A stretch of DNA of 64,000 nt from Anaerocolumna sp. AGMB13025 (GTDB taxonomy: Bacteria > Bacillota > Clostridia > Lachnospirales > Lachnospiraceae): NCBI RefSeq assembly GCF_029689925.1, contig NZ_CP121445.1:2101001-2165000 (forward strand), given 5' to 3'. Positions 43,601 to 53,490 of this stretch are shown one piece after another. Within the stretch, counting starts at the first letter, position 1, and every line of letters begins with the position of its first letter. Under the pieces are notes generated by a model. It saw nothing but the letters and a program-made list of their open reading frames with translations, had not been told where the DNA came from and ran no database searches. A program made the translations under genes and the position numbers.

Positions 43601-45896
43601 CAGCAGCCAGCGCGCCATGGATATGCATCAAAAATGCCAGTACATCAATGAACTGAACAATGGACGGGGGGTGGTGTATCTTACTGGTACGCCTATTTCC
43701 AACACCATGGCGGAGCTGTATGTGCTGCAAAAAACCTTACAGCCGAAAGCACTGGAAGATCGCGGACTGCTGATGTTTGATAGCTGGGCAAGCACCTACG
43801 GCGTAATTGAATCCTCTCTGGAAATTAAGCCGGAAGGCAGCGGCTATCAGATGAAAAACCGGTTTGCTAAGTTTCACAATCTACCCGAACTCATGAATAT
43901 GTTTCTGATGATTGCCGACATCAAAACCGCGGATATGCTGGATTTGCCTACCCCGAAGTTGAAAACCGGTGCGGTGCAGGTCATCAAGACGGAAATTACA
44001 CCGGAACAAAAGCGTATTGTCATGGAGCTTGGAGAACGCGCGGAGAAAATCCGAAATGGTGAGGTTGATAGTTCTGAGGATAATTTCCTAAAGCTCACGC
44101 TGGAAGCCCGTCTGCTGTCTACTGACCCAAGAGCTATTGACCCGGATTTGCCGGATGACCCCAATACCAAGCTCAATGTCTGCGCCCGGAAAACTGCGGA
44201 AATTTATCACGAAACTGCTGAAAAACGGCTGACACAGCTTATTTTTTGCGACCAAGGCACACCTAAGGGAGACGGCAGTTTTAATTTCTATGAAGCTACC
44301 AAAGAAGTCCTGATCGCACAGGGTGTAAAACCGGAGGAAATCGCCTTTATTCACGATGCACGGACAGATGTACAACGGGAGCAGCTTTTTGAAAAAGTAC
44401 GTACCGGAGAAATCCGTATTCTTATGGGTAGCACAAGCAAAATGGGAACCGGCATGAACGTGCAAAACAAACTGATTGCCATCCACCATTTAGATGTGCC
44501 GTGGCGCCCCTCCGACCTCATTCAGCGTAACGGACGAATTTTGCGCCAAGGCAACGATAATCCGGAAATCTCCATTTTTAACTATATTACAGAGCAGACT
44601 TTTGACGCCTATCTATGGCAGATTTTAGAGCAAAAACAACGATATATCAGCCAAATTATGACAGGGCGCTCTACTCTCAGAAGCTGTGAGGATGTGGACA
44701 GCACCATGCTCCAGTACGCAGAGTTCAAGGCCCTTGCTGTTTCTGACCTAAGGATTAAGGAAAAGATGGAAACGGACAACGAAATCAGTCGCATGACGGT
44801 GTTAAAATCCTCGTGGCAGAGCCAGCGTAACAGCCTGCAATACGATATTTCAAAACGGTATCCATATGAAATTTCAGGTACGGAAAAGAAGATTGTAAAA
44901 ATGACCGCTGATGTTGAAACCTACCGACAGAACAAACCGGTGGAATTTCAGATGGTGATTGACGAAAGAAACCATGACGAGCGAACTAAAGCTGCTGAGC
45001 ATTTTATGGTACGTGCCCGAAAATTGGGGCGTGAAGTGGGTGATACACTGGATATGGGCAGCTATGCGGGCTTTTCAGTTTCCCTGCAACGTGGCATGAT
45101 GAGCAGTATACGGATTGTTTTGGACGGACAGCGCAGCTATGCCACCGATATGGGAGAGTCCGCCCTTGGAAACATCACCCGTATCGAAAATCTGGCGGAT
45201 CATATTGCTGGAGATTTAGAAGTTTCCAAAGGTGAGCTTGCGGATTTACACCGGCAGCTTGAGGCGGCGAAGTTGGAAAGCCAGAAGCCATTTCACAGTG
45301 AGGAAAAGCTGGCGCAGCTTCAGCGAAAAAAGGTGGAGCTTGATCTTGCCCTAGAGTTTAAAGACAGTGCCGATGAGATTATTGAACCAGATGAAGATAG
45401 TACAGAAGAACTGGAAGATGAGACAAATGGCGAGGAAAGCAATTCAGTCACGATACAGCTCTCATCCACTCGGTTTACATTAGAGCAAAAGCTGTATCAA
45501 AAGCTGGCGGTTTTTGCAGGCCCGATTCTTGACGGAGAAGCCTATTATATGAAGCTTAAAAGCGACGGCTTTGAGGATTTGGTGCTGGAAGCCATTGGCG
45601 GCGGCGAATACAGCATTGCGCATTACTATACTCAAAATGGTGATGCAATGCGTGATCCAGAAATCACTTTTACCATCGACAAACAAAACCTTTCCATTCA
45701 CCCTACATCGTTCCTACAGGACGATATAGGGCTTTTTTACGAAACAGCACAGGCAAAGCTGTCTATGGTACAGGACTTGAAGGATTTTATGTCGCAGTGG
45801 TTCACCAACATTGTAAATCAGGGCTTTGAGCCGGAAAGGGTGTCTGTGTACGCCTCCGAATCGGAAACCGAGGAAGAAAATGAATTTGAGAGGTAG
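37684..45896 (+). pseudogene. Giant N6-adenine methylase / SNF2-type helicase of the ICE, frameshifted
   Basis: Begins at TTG 37684 after GGAGGTG. The first frame runs to TGA 43305; the protein continues in another frame to 45896, about 2,737 residues in total, the normal size of this ICE protein. Parts: N-terminal region with KGIAVIDM; low-complexity linker near residues 255-395; methyltransferase core with GNVPFNAIKVDD in place of NPPY (about residue 1143); helicase motif I HEVGAGKTYAAIGL (about 1786); and after the break FVDEAHAYKNN (motif II), LTGTPISN, and the C-terminal RNGRILRQGND helicase motif. The break is at an A6 run (43205-43210), where A7 restores VAEKKDFEKKNR. It ends in EEENEFER. 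It probably protects or remodels incoming ICE DNA. Confidence 0.8.
38450..38827 (+). CDS. tnpV: TnpV-like protein nested in another frame inside the methylase/helicase gene
   Basis: 125 residues with GAAAGGAG about 8 bp before ATG 38450. The sequence (PVGRFGSLWKNYMLENHP, LVAQGKINEMILKVDEEAENR, STAEEIVISELV) matches the transposon-encoded TnpV family, a small protein of unknown role common in Firmicute mobile elements. It lies wholly inside the large gene, whose own frame over this stretch is low-complexity, rich in Gly, Arg, Pro, Glu and Thr. Both frames are open. The well-formed protein and ribosome site favour TnpV being a genuine product; whether the host frame is also translated as a flexible linker is likely but unproven. 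Confidence 0.7.
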   Translation: MRTEPLMNLSYRQGEDGMMYPNLQISENEEIDRTPVGRFGSLWKNYMLENHPHRLSELVAQGKINEMILKVDEEAENRKERLIQELLGAQPMPYTEDTLERAGHMSMITSTAEEIVISELVQKPR

Positions 45897-45905
45897 GAAG
45901 AATCT

Positions 45906-46346
45906 ATGAATCAGAAATACTTAGCAGTTTACACGCTGGGGCTGGATGAGGATATACAGCTTTGCATCAAGGCGGATGCAGAGAACATAGCCGCGATTAT
46001 CGCAAAATATCCCTTTGCGCCTAAAATTACCATGGAAACCTTGGATGGGCATTTTCTTTTGAATATCCGGCTGGGCTTCATTGACAAGTGCTACGATCAG
46101 AAGTATTTAGCTACCCAGCTTATTCCCGTTCTTGCCTCTATGCAGATGGGCGAACGCGATATACCGGAAATAGTGGCTTTAACCGATTACGCCGAACTGA
46201 CCACGGAGGATACGCCCCTGCTCCCTGATTGGAACGCTTGGCGCGATTACGGCATTACAGATGAGGACTTTCTGGCATTCCGAAAAAGCCTGCTGGAAAT
46301 GGAAAATGAACCTGTTGAAGTAGATTCAGAAGAAATGGACAGATAG
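45906..46346 (+). CDS. Conserved ICE protein of unknown function, tail EEMDR
   Basis: 146 residues, ATG 45906, 9 bp after the methylase/helicase stop. It is acidic and soluble, with motifs YTLGLDEDIQLCIKADAENI and LPDWNAWRDYGITDEDF. No enzyme signature is seen. It ends SEEMDR-stop, one of six ICE proteins with the acidic-hydrophobic-acidic-Arg tail. Position and length fit small proteins that follow the methylase in related ICEs. Function is unknown. Confidence 0.65.
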   Translation: MNQKYLAVYTLGLDEDIQLCIKADAENIAAIIAKYPFAPKITMETLDGHFLLNIRLGFIDKCYDQKYLATQLIPVLASMQMGERDIPEIVALTDYAELTTEDTPLLPDWNAWRDYGITDEDFLAFRKSLLEMENEPVEVDSEEMDR

Positions 46347-46357
46347 GAGGGATTTTT

Positions 46358-47029
46358 TTGAAACATGACATTACCCTGGAATTAGCGGAGCTTTTTTCAA
46401 AAAAAGCAACCGCTATGGGCTACTCTGTTCGCAATGAAGCGGAAGAACACGACCCAAAACTACTACTCACCGCTTTTAAGGGACAGGAGGAAATCTGCCG
46501 GTTTGAAAAGACCGGTGCCATGCGTTTCTGGCGGGATAGCCCTTTTGTGGAAGAACGGAAAGAACTTCATAGTCTGCTCTTGGATTTAAAGGAACGTAAT
46601 GACCTGTACCTGAACGCAAAGCCGCTGGATTGTGAGGGTGTCCGGGATTTCCGCCTGATTTCAGAGTTTGGCAACCATCTTCTTGCCGCCAAGCAGTCAA
46701 AGGACAACGAAATCCGCTTTGTCACATGGCAGTACGACTATGACCGCACTGGTGTGACCCTCGGACACTACTATGAAAACAATTATCAGGGGGCGCTCAA
46801 GGATTTTACCGTGCGTTCCGGCCTGATTGACGAAAATCAGCTTTTCTCAGTGGATGAAATGGCGGTCTTATATGCCTCCTGCGTATTTCGCGGGCGGCAT
46901 GACGATGACCTGACCTTTGATAGCGAAAAGGATTTGCAGGCCGTCATAGAAAAACTGGAAAGCAATCTGCCCCAGCAGAGTATGGAACAGGAAACCGTAC
47001 AGGAACAGGAGGACGAACATGGAATATAG
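46358..47029 (+). CDS. Conserved ICE protein, paralog family member A
   Basis: 223 residues starting at TTG 46358 with GGAGGG close upstream. The N-terminal half is a KHDITLELAELFSKKA helix and FKGQEEICRFEKTG strands. The C-terminal half has GHYYENNYQGALKDFTVRSGLIDENQLFSVDEM and ends with VIEKLESNLP. The same C-terminal pattern (SF-x-x-RSGL, acidic helix, x-x-x-ESLP) occurs in the genes at 59454 and 60138, showing three dispersed paralogs. No catalytic motif is seen. Function is unknown. Confidence 0.65.
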   Translation: MKHDITLELAELFSKKATAMGYSVRNEAEEHDPKLLLTAFKGQEEICRFEKTGAMRFWRDSPFVEERKELHSLLLDLKERNDLYLNAKPLDCEGVRDFRLISEFGNHLLAAKQSKDNEIRFVTWQYDYDRTGVTLGHYYENNYQGALKDFTVRSGLIDENQLFSVDEMAVLYASCVFRGRHDDDLTFDSEKDLQAVIEKLESNLPQQSMEQETVQEQEDEHGI

Positions 47030-48398
47030 CCAGATAAACACCATTACCAAATTCGGCCCGGACGATTATTCCCTGTGGACGCTTACCATGCCCCGAGACA
47101 AGATTGGTCAAATCCGGCAGCGTTCCCCCGTTGTTGAGGGGGATATGCGCCGGATTTTCAGTGAAATCCATACCGGCGAGGAACAACCGGAATCCATCTG
47201 CAACTTTGTACTTCCTCACAGTAATGGTTTGCGCCTGTTTACGGTTGATATGGGCGAGGATTTTGCAGAGAAAAACAGGCATAACGGCTGCTCTGTCCGT
47301 GGCGCCAGAGAGCAGATCATGGCGGATCTGCGGGATACGCTCAAGGAACAGGGATACCGCCTGTATGGGAACGCCAGTTTTCTGAACGTGGATGTACTGG
47401 GAACCCTGCAAAAAATTATGGAGCATAACACGGATTACTACCAGTCGGATTTTCAGTACGATGTAACAAAGCTACAGGAGGCCGCTGCTGACCGGAATGC
47501 TGACCGGCATTTCTTCTGGCTGAGTCGTGGAAGCGGTACATGGTGCTTTGCGGAACCGGATGTCTATATCAGCAACACCAGTCCGCACAACACATGGAAC
47601 TATTATGGTGCCGGGAACAAAAGCGAACATGTCAAAACCTTTTGGATTGAACTGAAGGGTATGCGGGATGAAAAGGTTATGGGCGATATTGTGGAGCTGG
47701 ATTATCAGAAGCATTTGGATTATCTCTGCACCCACTCCTTTGAACCGTCTGCTGTGGAAATCGTATTCAAAAATCCAAATGATGTACGTACCTTTTCTTA
47801 TCAGGAATACGACCAGAACTTTCAATCCATTGCCCAGCGGTATGGAACCGTAGAACGGGTGGCTTTCCGTGTAACAGACCCCTATGAGTTGTCCCGCGCC
47901 GCTATTGAGGCACACGGCCTGTTTTGGGATGCCGCCGAACCTATGGACATTGATACTTATGTAAAACGGTTGGAGCATGATCGGCTCCACGATTACGGTT
48001 ATACCGCCGATGATTTGGTGCTGACCGGCCCGCTGGACGCAGAAAAAGCGATAAAGAACGGTCTTGCGTGCTATGCCCTTTACCCGGACGGTTCTAAGGA
48101 GCTGATTCCCGGAAGGGAGGTCTATCAGGAGCGTCATTACAGAGGCGCTTTATTCGGTATGACGGCAGAGGAACGCTCTATTTTGCAATATTTCAAACAG
48201 GACTGTATTCCGCTTTTCACAAAGGAGGAAATGCGGGAAATCTGTTCCCTGGCCGTGCAGGCGGGAATGGAAAATGACCCTGCTCGCAGCAGACTACTTG
48301 ATAAAATCATTCACAAGGCGGAGTGTATGCTGCCACAGGAAGAACAGGGCTATGCCCCTGAACAGGAAAATGAATATAACCGGGAGGATTTGCGATGA
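47019..48398 (+). CDS. Conserved ICE protein of unknown function
   Basis: 459 residues; AGGAGG lies 6 bp before ATG 47019, overlapping the previous gene by 11 bp. The N-terminal half contains FGPDDYSLWTLTMPRDKIGQI and SVRGAREQIMADLRDTLKEQGY, the middle contains VDPYELSR-type strands, and the C-terminal part (LFTKEEMREICSLA, RLLDKIIHKAECMLP) resembles the C-terminal module of the 46358/59454/60138 family. It ends EDLR-stop, a looser version of the shared tail. No enzyme signature. Its stop overlaps the next start (ATGA). Confidence 0.6.
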   Translation: MEYSQINTITKFGPDDYSLWTLTMPRDKIGQIRQRSPVVEGDMRRIFSEIHTGEEQPESICNFVLPHSNGLRLFTVDMGEDFAEKNRHNGCSVRGAREQIMADLRDTLKEQGYRLYGNASFLNVDVLGTLQKIMEHNTDYYQSDFQYDVTKLQEAAADRNADRHFFWLSRGSGTWCFAEPDVYISNTSPHNTWNYYGAGNKSEHVKTFWIELKGMRDEKVMGDIVELDYQKHLDYLCTHSFEPSAVEIVFKNPNDVRTFSYQEYDQNFQSIAQRYGTVERVAFRVTDPYELSRAAIEAHGLFWDAAEPMDIDTYVKRLEHDRLHDYGYTADDLVLTGPLDAEKAIKNGLACYALYPDGSKELIPGREVYQERHYRGALFGMTAEERSILQYFKQDCIPLFTKEEMREICSLAVQAGMENDPARSRLLDKIIHKAECMLPQEEQGYAPEQENEYNREDLR

Positions 48399-51300
48399 AG
48401 AAAAAAATGAACCCTCAGACCAAGCGGGCGGTTATGGTGCTATCCATAATCGCCCTTCTTATTTTAATTGCCGGTATCGGGAGCTGCTCCATGCAGCTCC
48501 GTCAGTCAGATGACCGTCCGGCAGTCACAGACGAACCCAATCATCCAAGCGCAGTTTCTGATGATGAAACTGTGACCCTCCCAAAAGACAGGGAGAGCAG
48601 CAATGAATCAGATACCCCCTCTGATTCTTCTGATGCTGATGAAAAATCGGAGGATGGTAAATCAACTGAAATACGGGACAGTCAGGACAACAATAACACA
48701 TCAAACCCTACCAAGCCATCTATCACACCCAAACCAGTCACCCCAACGCCAAAACCGGCTGACCCGTCCGTGCCAGTGAAGCCTGCACAGCCTACACCGA
48801 CCCCCACAGTTCCGGTGAAGCCAACGGAACCCACCAAACCAGTAAAGCCGACAGAGCCTGTAAAACCCACAAACCCTGACAACTCCGATGATGACGATGA
48901 CAGTGGTTCTGGAAGTGGCGGTTCTGGCGGTGGTCATGTCAGCTATCCCGCCGCTGTGGTAGAGATTATCACCCCGGAATACAGCCATGCTGGTACAGAA
49001 TTTGAAGTAAAAACGTCCCTGCGCAATGTGAAATCGCTGGAATGGACTGTTACGCAGGACGGCGGCGATGCCAAGGAAAGTGATTTCCTGAAAGGTACTC
49101 TGGATAAGAATGGCGGGAAAATCACAATTACGATGCCCGGAAGTTACATTTTTACCGCCGCCGCAAAGAATTATGGAGGCAGCACCTATACCTTTACCAA
49201 GACCGTCATAATCTACCCGGTGTTTGAAATAACCGTATCTGCCGGTCCGTATGCTCATACCGATCAGGCGTTTACCGTCAGCACCACCCTTTCTGATAAT
49301 GTAAAACAGCAGCTTAACTGGCATATCTACAAAGACGGGAATGAAGTAAGCTGGGAGGATACCGTCATCGGTACGCTTTCCAACACAGGCGGTTCCATTC
49401 AGTTAAAGGACAAAGGGAAATACACCTTGAAAGCCATGGCCTTTGATGAAACCAGCCGGGAGTTTTTCAGTAAGGCGGATATTGAGGTACTACCTGTTGT
49501 GGAACTCAGCCTTCAAGTGCCAAAAACGGCTCATACGGATACCCCTACCGTTATTACCGCCGAAACCAAGGAGCTGGGCGAGCTTTCGGTAAATTGGAGT
49601 GTTACCAAGGGCGGGCAGGAAACGGCTCTTTCCGACTGTGCCGAGGGAACGCTGGATAACGTGGGCGGCAGTGTTCGTTTCCGTGAAAAAGGCGTTTATG
49701 CGCTGACTGCCGCTGTTACAGACAAATCCGGCAGAGTGTTCACCGCCACAGAAGAAATCAAGGTATACCCGGTTGCGGCATTTTCCTTTACCCTGCCGGA
49801 AACCGCTCACACCGATAAGGCCGTCACGGTATCGGTTACTTCCAGCGAATTGCAGGATATGAAAGCTGAGTGGATGATTCTCCATAATGGAGAAAGCGTA
49901 CCGCTTGCGGATGTACTGGAGGGGACGCTGACCAATGAGGGCGGATCTGTCCGCTTTACAAAAAAAGGCGGCTATACCCTTAAAGTCAAGCTTATGGACG
50001 AAACCGGGCGCACATACACCCATGAGGATAGTATCGTGGTATATCCCGTTGCGGAAACCGGCTTCTATCTGCCTGAAAAGACGCACACCGATACCGCAGT
50101 GGAGGTAAAGACCTCATTCAAGGAAGCGGACGGATTGAACGCTGTTTGGAGCTTGAAAAAGGGCGGGAAAGAAATTCCTCTGTCCGACGGCTTTGACGGA
50201 ACGCTTGATAATAACGGCGGTAAAATTCGATTCCAGACCGTGGGGAGCTATGAGCTGACCGCTACGGTTACGGACGGTACGGGACGCAGTTTTACCTACA
50301 CGGCACCGGTCACAGTGTACCCTGTTATCACCGTTTCTATGGAGCTGAGAAAGGAAACCCATACTGACCGAGTGGGAACGGCTTCTGTAACGCTGACAAA
50401 TGCCGGGACACTTCCGGTAGCTTGGAGCATAAGCAAAAACAATATTCCTGTCACTGCTGAAAATACCCTTGATCATGAGGGCGGTACAATCAGCTTAACG
50501 GAAAAGGGATATTACGCTGTTACCGCTTCTGTCACCGACGAGGCCGGACGAACTTTCTCCGACAGTAAAAATATTAATGTATATCCAGTGCCGAACATTG
50601 CTTTTGACCTTGCAGAAGCCGTCCATACGGATGATGTGCTGTCGGTCAACACGGTCCTTACCGACATGGAGGACTTAACAGCAGTATGGTATGTGGATAA
50701 CACCTATGGTTTTCAGGATTGGGATACTTATGTAGACGGTAAGCTGACCAACAATGGCGGCTCTATCCGTTTTAAGCGTGCAGGCGTATATGATTTGCAG
50801 GCCCGTGTGACTGATCCGACCGGGCGGGTGTTCCTCTTTAACAGCGGAAAAGTGGAAGTCCTGCCTGTGCTTTCGTTGTCCTTTGAATTGCCTGCTAACG
50901 GCTACACTGATACGCAGATTGATTTGCGTACAAGAGGCAACAACAATGTTCTGCCGGTGGAATGGACGCTGATGAAGAATGGCGAGATTATCCCATTGGA
51001 TCAGGCAGTCAGCGGCACCCTGAACGCACAGGGCGGCAAAATCCGTTTTCCGGAGGTTGGCGAATACCGCCTGACTGTATCCATGACCGATGCGCTGGGC
51101 AGAGTATTCAGTTACAGTGGAAAAATCAGCATCTATCCCCTTTATAACTGCAATTTCTCCATGCCGTCTACCATTCACACCGGGCAGAGCTTTGCCGTAA
51201 ATATGGGCAGCGATGTAAAACTGAATGGTAAATCTATCGCTTGGTCGCTGACTAAGGACGGCAATTCAGCGGCGGTTTCCGAGTTTTTCAAGGGAAGCTT

Positions 51301-52534
51301 GGGTAACAATGGTAGTACGGTACACGTTGATGTATCCGGCAGTTACACGCTCACTGCAACGATAACAGATGAGCTGGACAGGGCTTTTACTGCTGCTCAG
51401 ACCATCACCGTTACCAATACTGCTCCGACGAAGCCGACACTGACGGCCAATGTCACAAGAACATACCTGAATGGAAAATTCCTTGTAAACCTGACTGCCG
51501 CCAGCACCGACCCGGACGGAGATATGGTTTTCTACGAATTTGACGGAAAGGCTGCGGATAACTACTATGCCCTTGGTACGCATACCGTCAAGGTTCGGGC
51601 AAAGGACAGCTATGGCGGCGTATCTGACTGGACGGCTGCCACCTTCGCCGTTTCAAATGCAGCTCCTTCCAAGCCGATGATTAATGCCAGCATAACAAGG
51701 AATGTGAAAAGCGGTAAGTTTTTGGTGAATCTCTCCGTCAGCAGCACAGACCCTGATGGCGATTCCGTGAGCTATGAATATCAGAATAAGGCCGCCGATA
51801 ATTATTATTCGGCAGGCACTCACACGGTACAGGTACGGGCAAAGGATAATTACGGCGGTATGTCGGAATGGGCGCAAACAACCTTTACAATTTCCAACTC
51901 CGCACCGACCACGCCTGTGATTACCAGAACGCCAAACGGCAACAGCGTAGCACCCGGAACAGCAGTTACCATCAGAGCAGCTTCCACCGATCCTGATGGT
52001 GATGCCATTACTTATGTATGGGAAGGGCGAAATGCTGAAACACAGACCTATCCCCTTGGGAAAAATATTGTTCGTGTTAAGGCAATAGACAGTACCGGCG
52101 CTGAATCTCCATGGACGGCGATTATCTTTTTTGTTGCTGATCCGAACCGTGGCGGCGGTATGACCCTGACCGGCCCGGAATCGACGATTATTGAAGATGG
52201 TGTAGATGGCGCAACCATTACCTCATGGACATTTACGGTTCCGCAGGTCAGCGGACACAGTGCCAGCTATGATTACGGTCAGGTTAGAGGCTACAACCGA
52301 CTGACCGGAAAATGGGAACAGTTGCCCACAGTATCCTTCGATTCGTCCATCGGATCATCTTTTGCCGCCACAGACGGCAACCCCGCGCGTGTTTACAGCC
52401 ATAACGGTGTGTACATGTACGGTACGTTGCAGGCAGGAATTTATACCAAGCTTGAGTTTTATTACTTTACGCCCCATTCTTGTATGTACAATAAGAGCAA
52501 TATCACATACAGCGTGGAATTTTTCTTTGAATAG
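48395..52534 (+). CDS. Large ICE-borne surface protein with nine Ig-like and three PKD-like repeats
   Basis: 1379 residues. An N-terminal membrane segment (VMVLSIIALLILIAGIG) ends in a possible lipobox before Cys (IGSC), so it is surface-anchored. A Ser/Asp-rich then Thr-Pro-rich stalk (about residues 35-185) leads to nine repeats of about 91 residues, each with an HTD near the start, a GTL-x-N-x-GG turn, and a final VYPV or VLPV. Three repeats with STDPDGD and a glycine-aromatic ending follow, like PKD/fibronectin-type folds, then a unique C-terminal domain of about 130 residues. It is likely an adhesin promoting donor-recipient contact or host adhesion, which is inferred. No LPXTG is seen. 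Confidence 0.75.
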   Translation: MKKKMNPQTKRAVMVLSIIALLILIAGIGSCSMQLRQSDDRPAVTDEPNHPSAVSDDETVTLPKDRESSNESDTPSDSSDADEKSEDGKSTEIRDSQDNNNTSNPTKPSITPKPVTPTPKPADPSVPVKPAQPTPTPTVPVKPTEPTKPVKPTEPVKPTNPDNSDDDDDSGSGSGGSGGGHVSYPAAVVEIITPEYSHAGTEFEVKTSLRNVKSLEWTVTQDGGDAKESDFLKGTLDKNGGKITITMPGSYIFTAAAKNYGGSTYTFTKTVIIYPVFEITVSAGPYAHTDQAFTVSTTLSDNVKQQLNWHIYKDGNEVSWEDTVIGTLSNTGGSIQLKDKGKYTLKAMAFDETSREFFSKADIEVLPVVELSLQVPKTAHTDTPTVITAETKELGELSVNWSVTKGGQETALSDCAEGTLDNVGGSVRFREKGVYALTAAVTDKSGRVFTATEEIKVYPVAAFSFTLPETAHTDKAVTVSVTSSELQDMKAEWMILHNGESVPLADVLEGTLTNEGGSVRFTKKGGYTLKVKLMDETGRTYTHEDSIVVYPVAETGFYLPEKTHTDTAVEVKTSFKEADGLNAVWSLKKGGKEIPLSDGFDGTLDNNGGKIRFQTVGSYELTATVTDGTGRSFTYTAPVTVYPVITVSMELRKETHTDRVGTASVTLTNAGTLPVAWSISKNNIPVTAENTLDHEGGTISLTEKGYYAVTASVTDEAGRTFSDSKNINVYPVPNIAFDLAEAVHTDDVLSVNTVLTDMEDLTAVWYVDNTYGFQDWDTYVDGKLTNNGGSIRFKRAGVYDLQARVTDPTGRVFLFNSGKVEVLPVLSLSFELPANGYTDTQIDLRTRGNNNVLPVEWTLMKNGEIIPLDQAVSGTLNAQGGKIRFPEVGEYRLTVSMTDALGRVFSYSGKISIYPLYNCNFSMPSTIHTGQSFAVNMGSDVKLNGKSIAWSLTKDGNSAAVSEFFKGSLGNNGSTVHVDVSGSYTLTATITDELDRAFTAAQTITVTNTAPTKPTLTANVTRTYLNGKFLVNLTAASTDPDGDMVFYEFDGKAADNYYALGTHTVKVRAKDSYGGVSDWTAATFAVSNAAPSKPMINASITRNVKSGKFLVNLSVSSTDPDGDSVSYEYQNKAADNYYSAGTHTVQVRAKDNYGGMSEWAQTTFTISNSAPTTPVITRTPNGNSVAPGTAVTIRAASTDPDGDAITYVWEGRNAETQTYPLGKNIVRVKAIDSTGAESPWTAIIFFVADPNRGGGMTLTGPESTIIEDGVDGATITSWTFTVPQVSGHSASYDYGQVRGYNRLTGKWEQLPTVSFDSSIGSSFAATDGNPARVYSHNGVYMYGTLQAGIYTKLEFYYFTPHSCMYNKSNITYSVEFFFE

Positions 52535-52554
52535 TTAAAAAACATTTGCTTCGG

Positions 52555-52592
52555 GGCATCGTCGATAATGATGGTGCCCTGATATTTTTTAT
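52555..52592 (+). terminator. Weak terminator-like stem after the surface protein gene
   Basis: GGGCA pairs with TGCCC around an imperfect stem, followed by T6 after a short gap. Weak pairing makes it uncertain. Confidence 0.35.
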
Positions 52593-52609
52593 TAGAACAG
52601 GAGGTCAAA

Positions 52610-53092
52610 ATGCAGGATTTTATTGAGCCTGAGCAGGCAAAACAAGAAAAAGAGAATCAAATCCGTGTGTTGGTATTGGAACCGGGTAAAGCACCCTATG
52701 CCAAGCAGATAGAGAATGACTACCGGGCAATGCAGAAGTTGGTGGACGGCTGTATCGAGTTTGTTCCTCTACCGGAGCCTGACTGCCACCTTTACTGCAA
52801 CGACGAAGGCAAGCTGAACGGTATGCCCGGAAACCGCCGCCTGGATCACGGCGATATTATCTGCGGCACATTTTTCATCTGTGCTGACGATGGAGAGGGA
52901 AATGATATTTCTCTGAATGATAAGCAGCTCCAATACTACGCCGAACGGTTTCAGGAGCCGGAACAGTACACCGATAAGGAAGCCCATCATTTTGAATATG
53001 AAATCAAGGTGATGCCGCCTGCAAGCAATGACATGGAAGATGTTCTGCGTATGCTGGGGATTTTGGGCGGCAGCGATGAAATGGAACGATAA
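52610..53092 (+). CDS. DUF3846 domain protein, tail DEMER
   Basis: 160 residues; AGGAGG precedes ATG 52610. VLVLEPGKAPYAKQIENDYRAM and YCNDEGKLNGMPGNRRL are recognisable DUF3846 motifs, a small domain common on conjugative elements and phages with unknown function. FFICADDGEGNDISL continues the fold. It ends GSDEMER-stop, one of the shared-tail proteins. It is soluble, with no enzyme signature. Confidence 0.75.
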   Translation: MQDFIEPEQAKQEKENQIRVLVLEPGKAPYAKQIENDYRAMQKLVDGCIEFVPLPEPDCHLYCNDEGKLNGMPGNRRLDHGDIICGTFFICADDGEGNDISLNDKQLQYYAERFQEPEQYTDKEAHHFEYEIKVMPPASNDMEDVLRMLGILGGSDEMER

Positions 53093-53108
53093 GCAGGAGG
53101 AATATGCC

Positions 53109-53447
53109 GTGATCCCCGGTGTAGTACAGGGAAAGAAAACCGGAGAAATTGCGATTGCACTGCTGGGAATAGACCTGCAATCCTCCGGTGAACACTGCCA
53201 AACCGAATTTTTATGTAAATACGGTGTGATTTCGCAGGGAAATAGTGATTTGCCGAAAGCTCTATCAGGTGAAATAACCGCAAGGTATCTGCCCTATGAT
53301 TACTGCTATACGGCGGATATTCCCGGCGATATTCATGTTTCCAAGCACAGGCTGCCGGAGGGCATCAAGGAAATTCTGCAAACCTTTCAGGAGCATACCG
53401 CAGAGCTTTTGTACAATGGAAATTCAGATATGGACATGAAGCGTTGA
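53109..53447 (+). CDS. Small conserved ICE protein
   Basis: About 112 residues, started at GTG 53109 because AGGAGG lies 8 bp before it; a longer frame back to 53028 overlaps the previous gene and has no ribosome site. Motifs: KTGEIAIALLGIDLQSSG, ARYLPYDYCYTADIPGDIHV, FQEHTAELLYNG. It ends SDMDMKR. No known domain is recognised. Confidence 0.55.
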   Translation: MIPGVVQGKKTGEIAIALLGIDLQSSGEHCQTEFLCKYGVISQGNSDLPKALSGEITARYLPYDYCYTADIPGDIHVSKHRLPEGIKEILQTFQEHTAELLYNGNSDMDMKR

Positions 53448-53490
53448 CCGCTCTGTTTGCAGGGCGTTTTTCTATTGGAGGTGAGTGGAT

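Noticed and set aside
47472-48137. 221-codon minus-strand frame within the ICE
   Set aside because: It is a shadow of the plus-strand 47019-48398 gene. It lacks a ribosome site and has an unnatural composition.
53028-53108. Extended N-terminus of the small protein at 53109
   Set aside because: It overlaps the end of the DUF3846 gene, is Trp/Cys-rich, and has no ribosome site, whereas GTG 53109 has AGGAGG at ideal distance.
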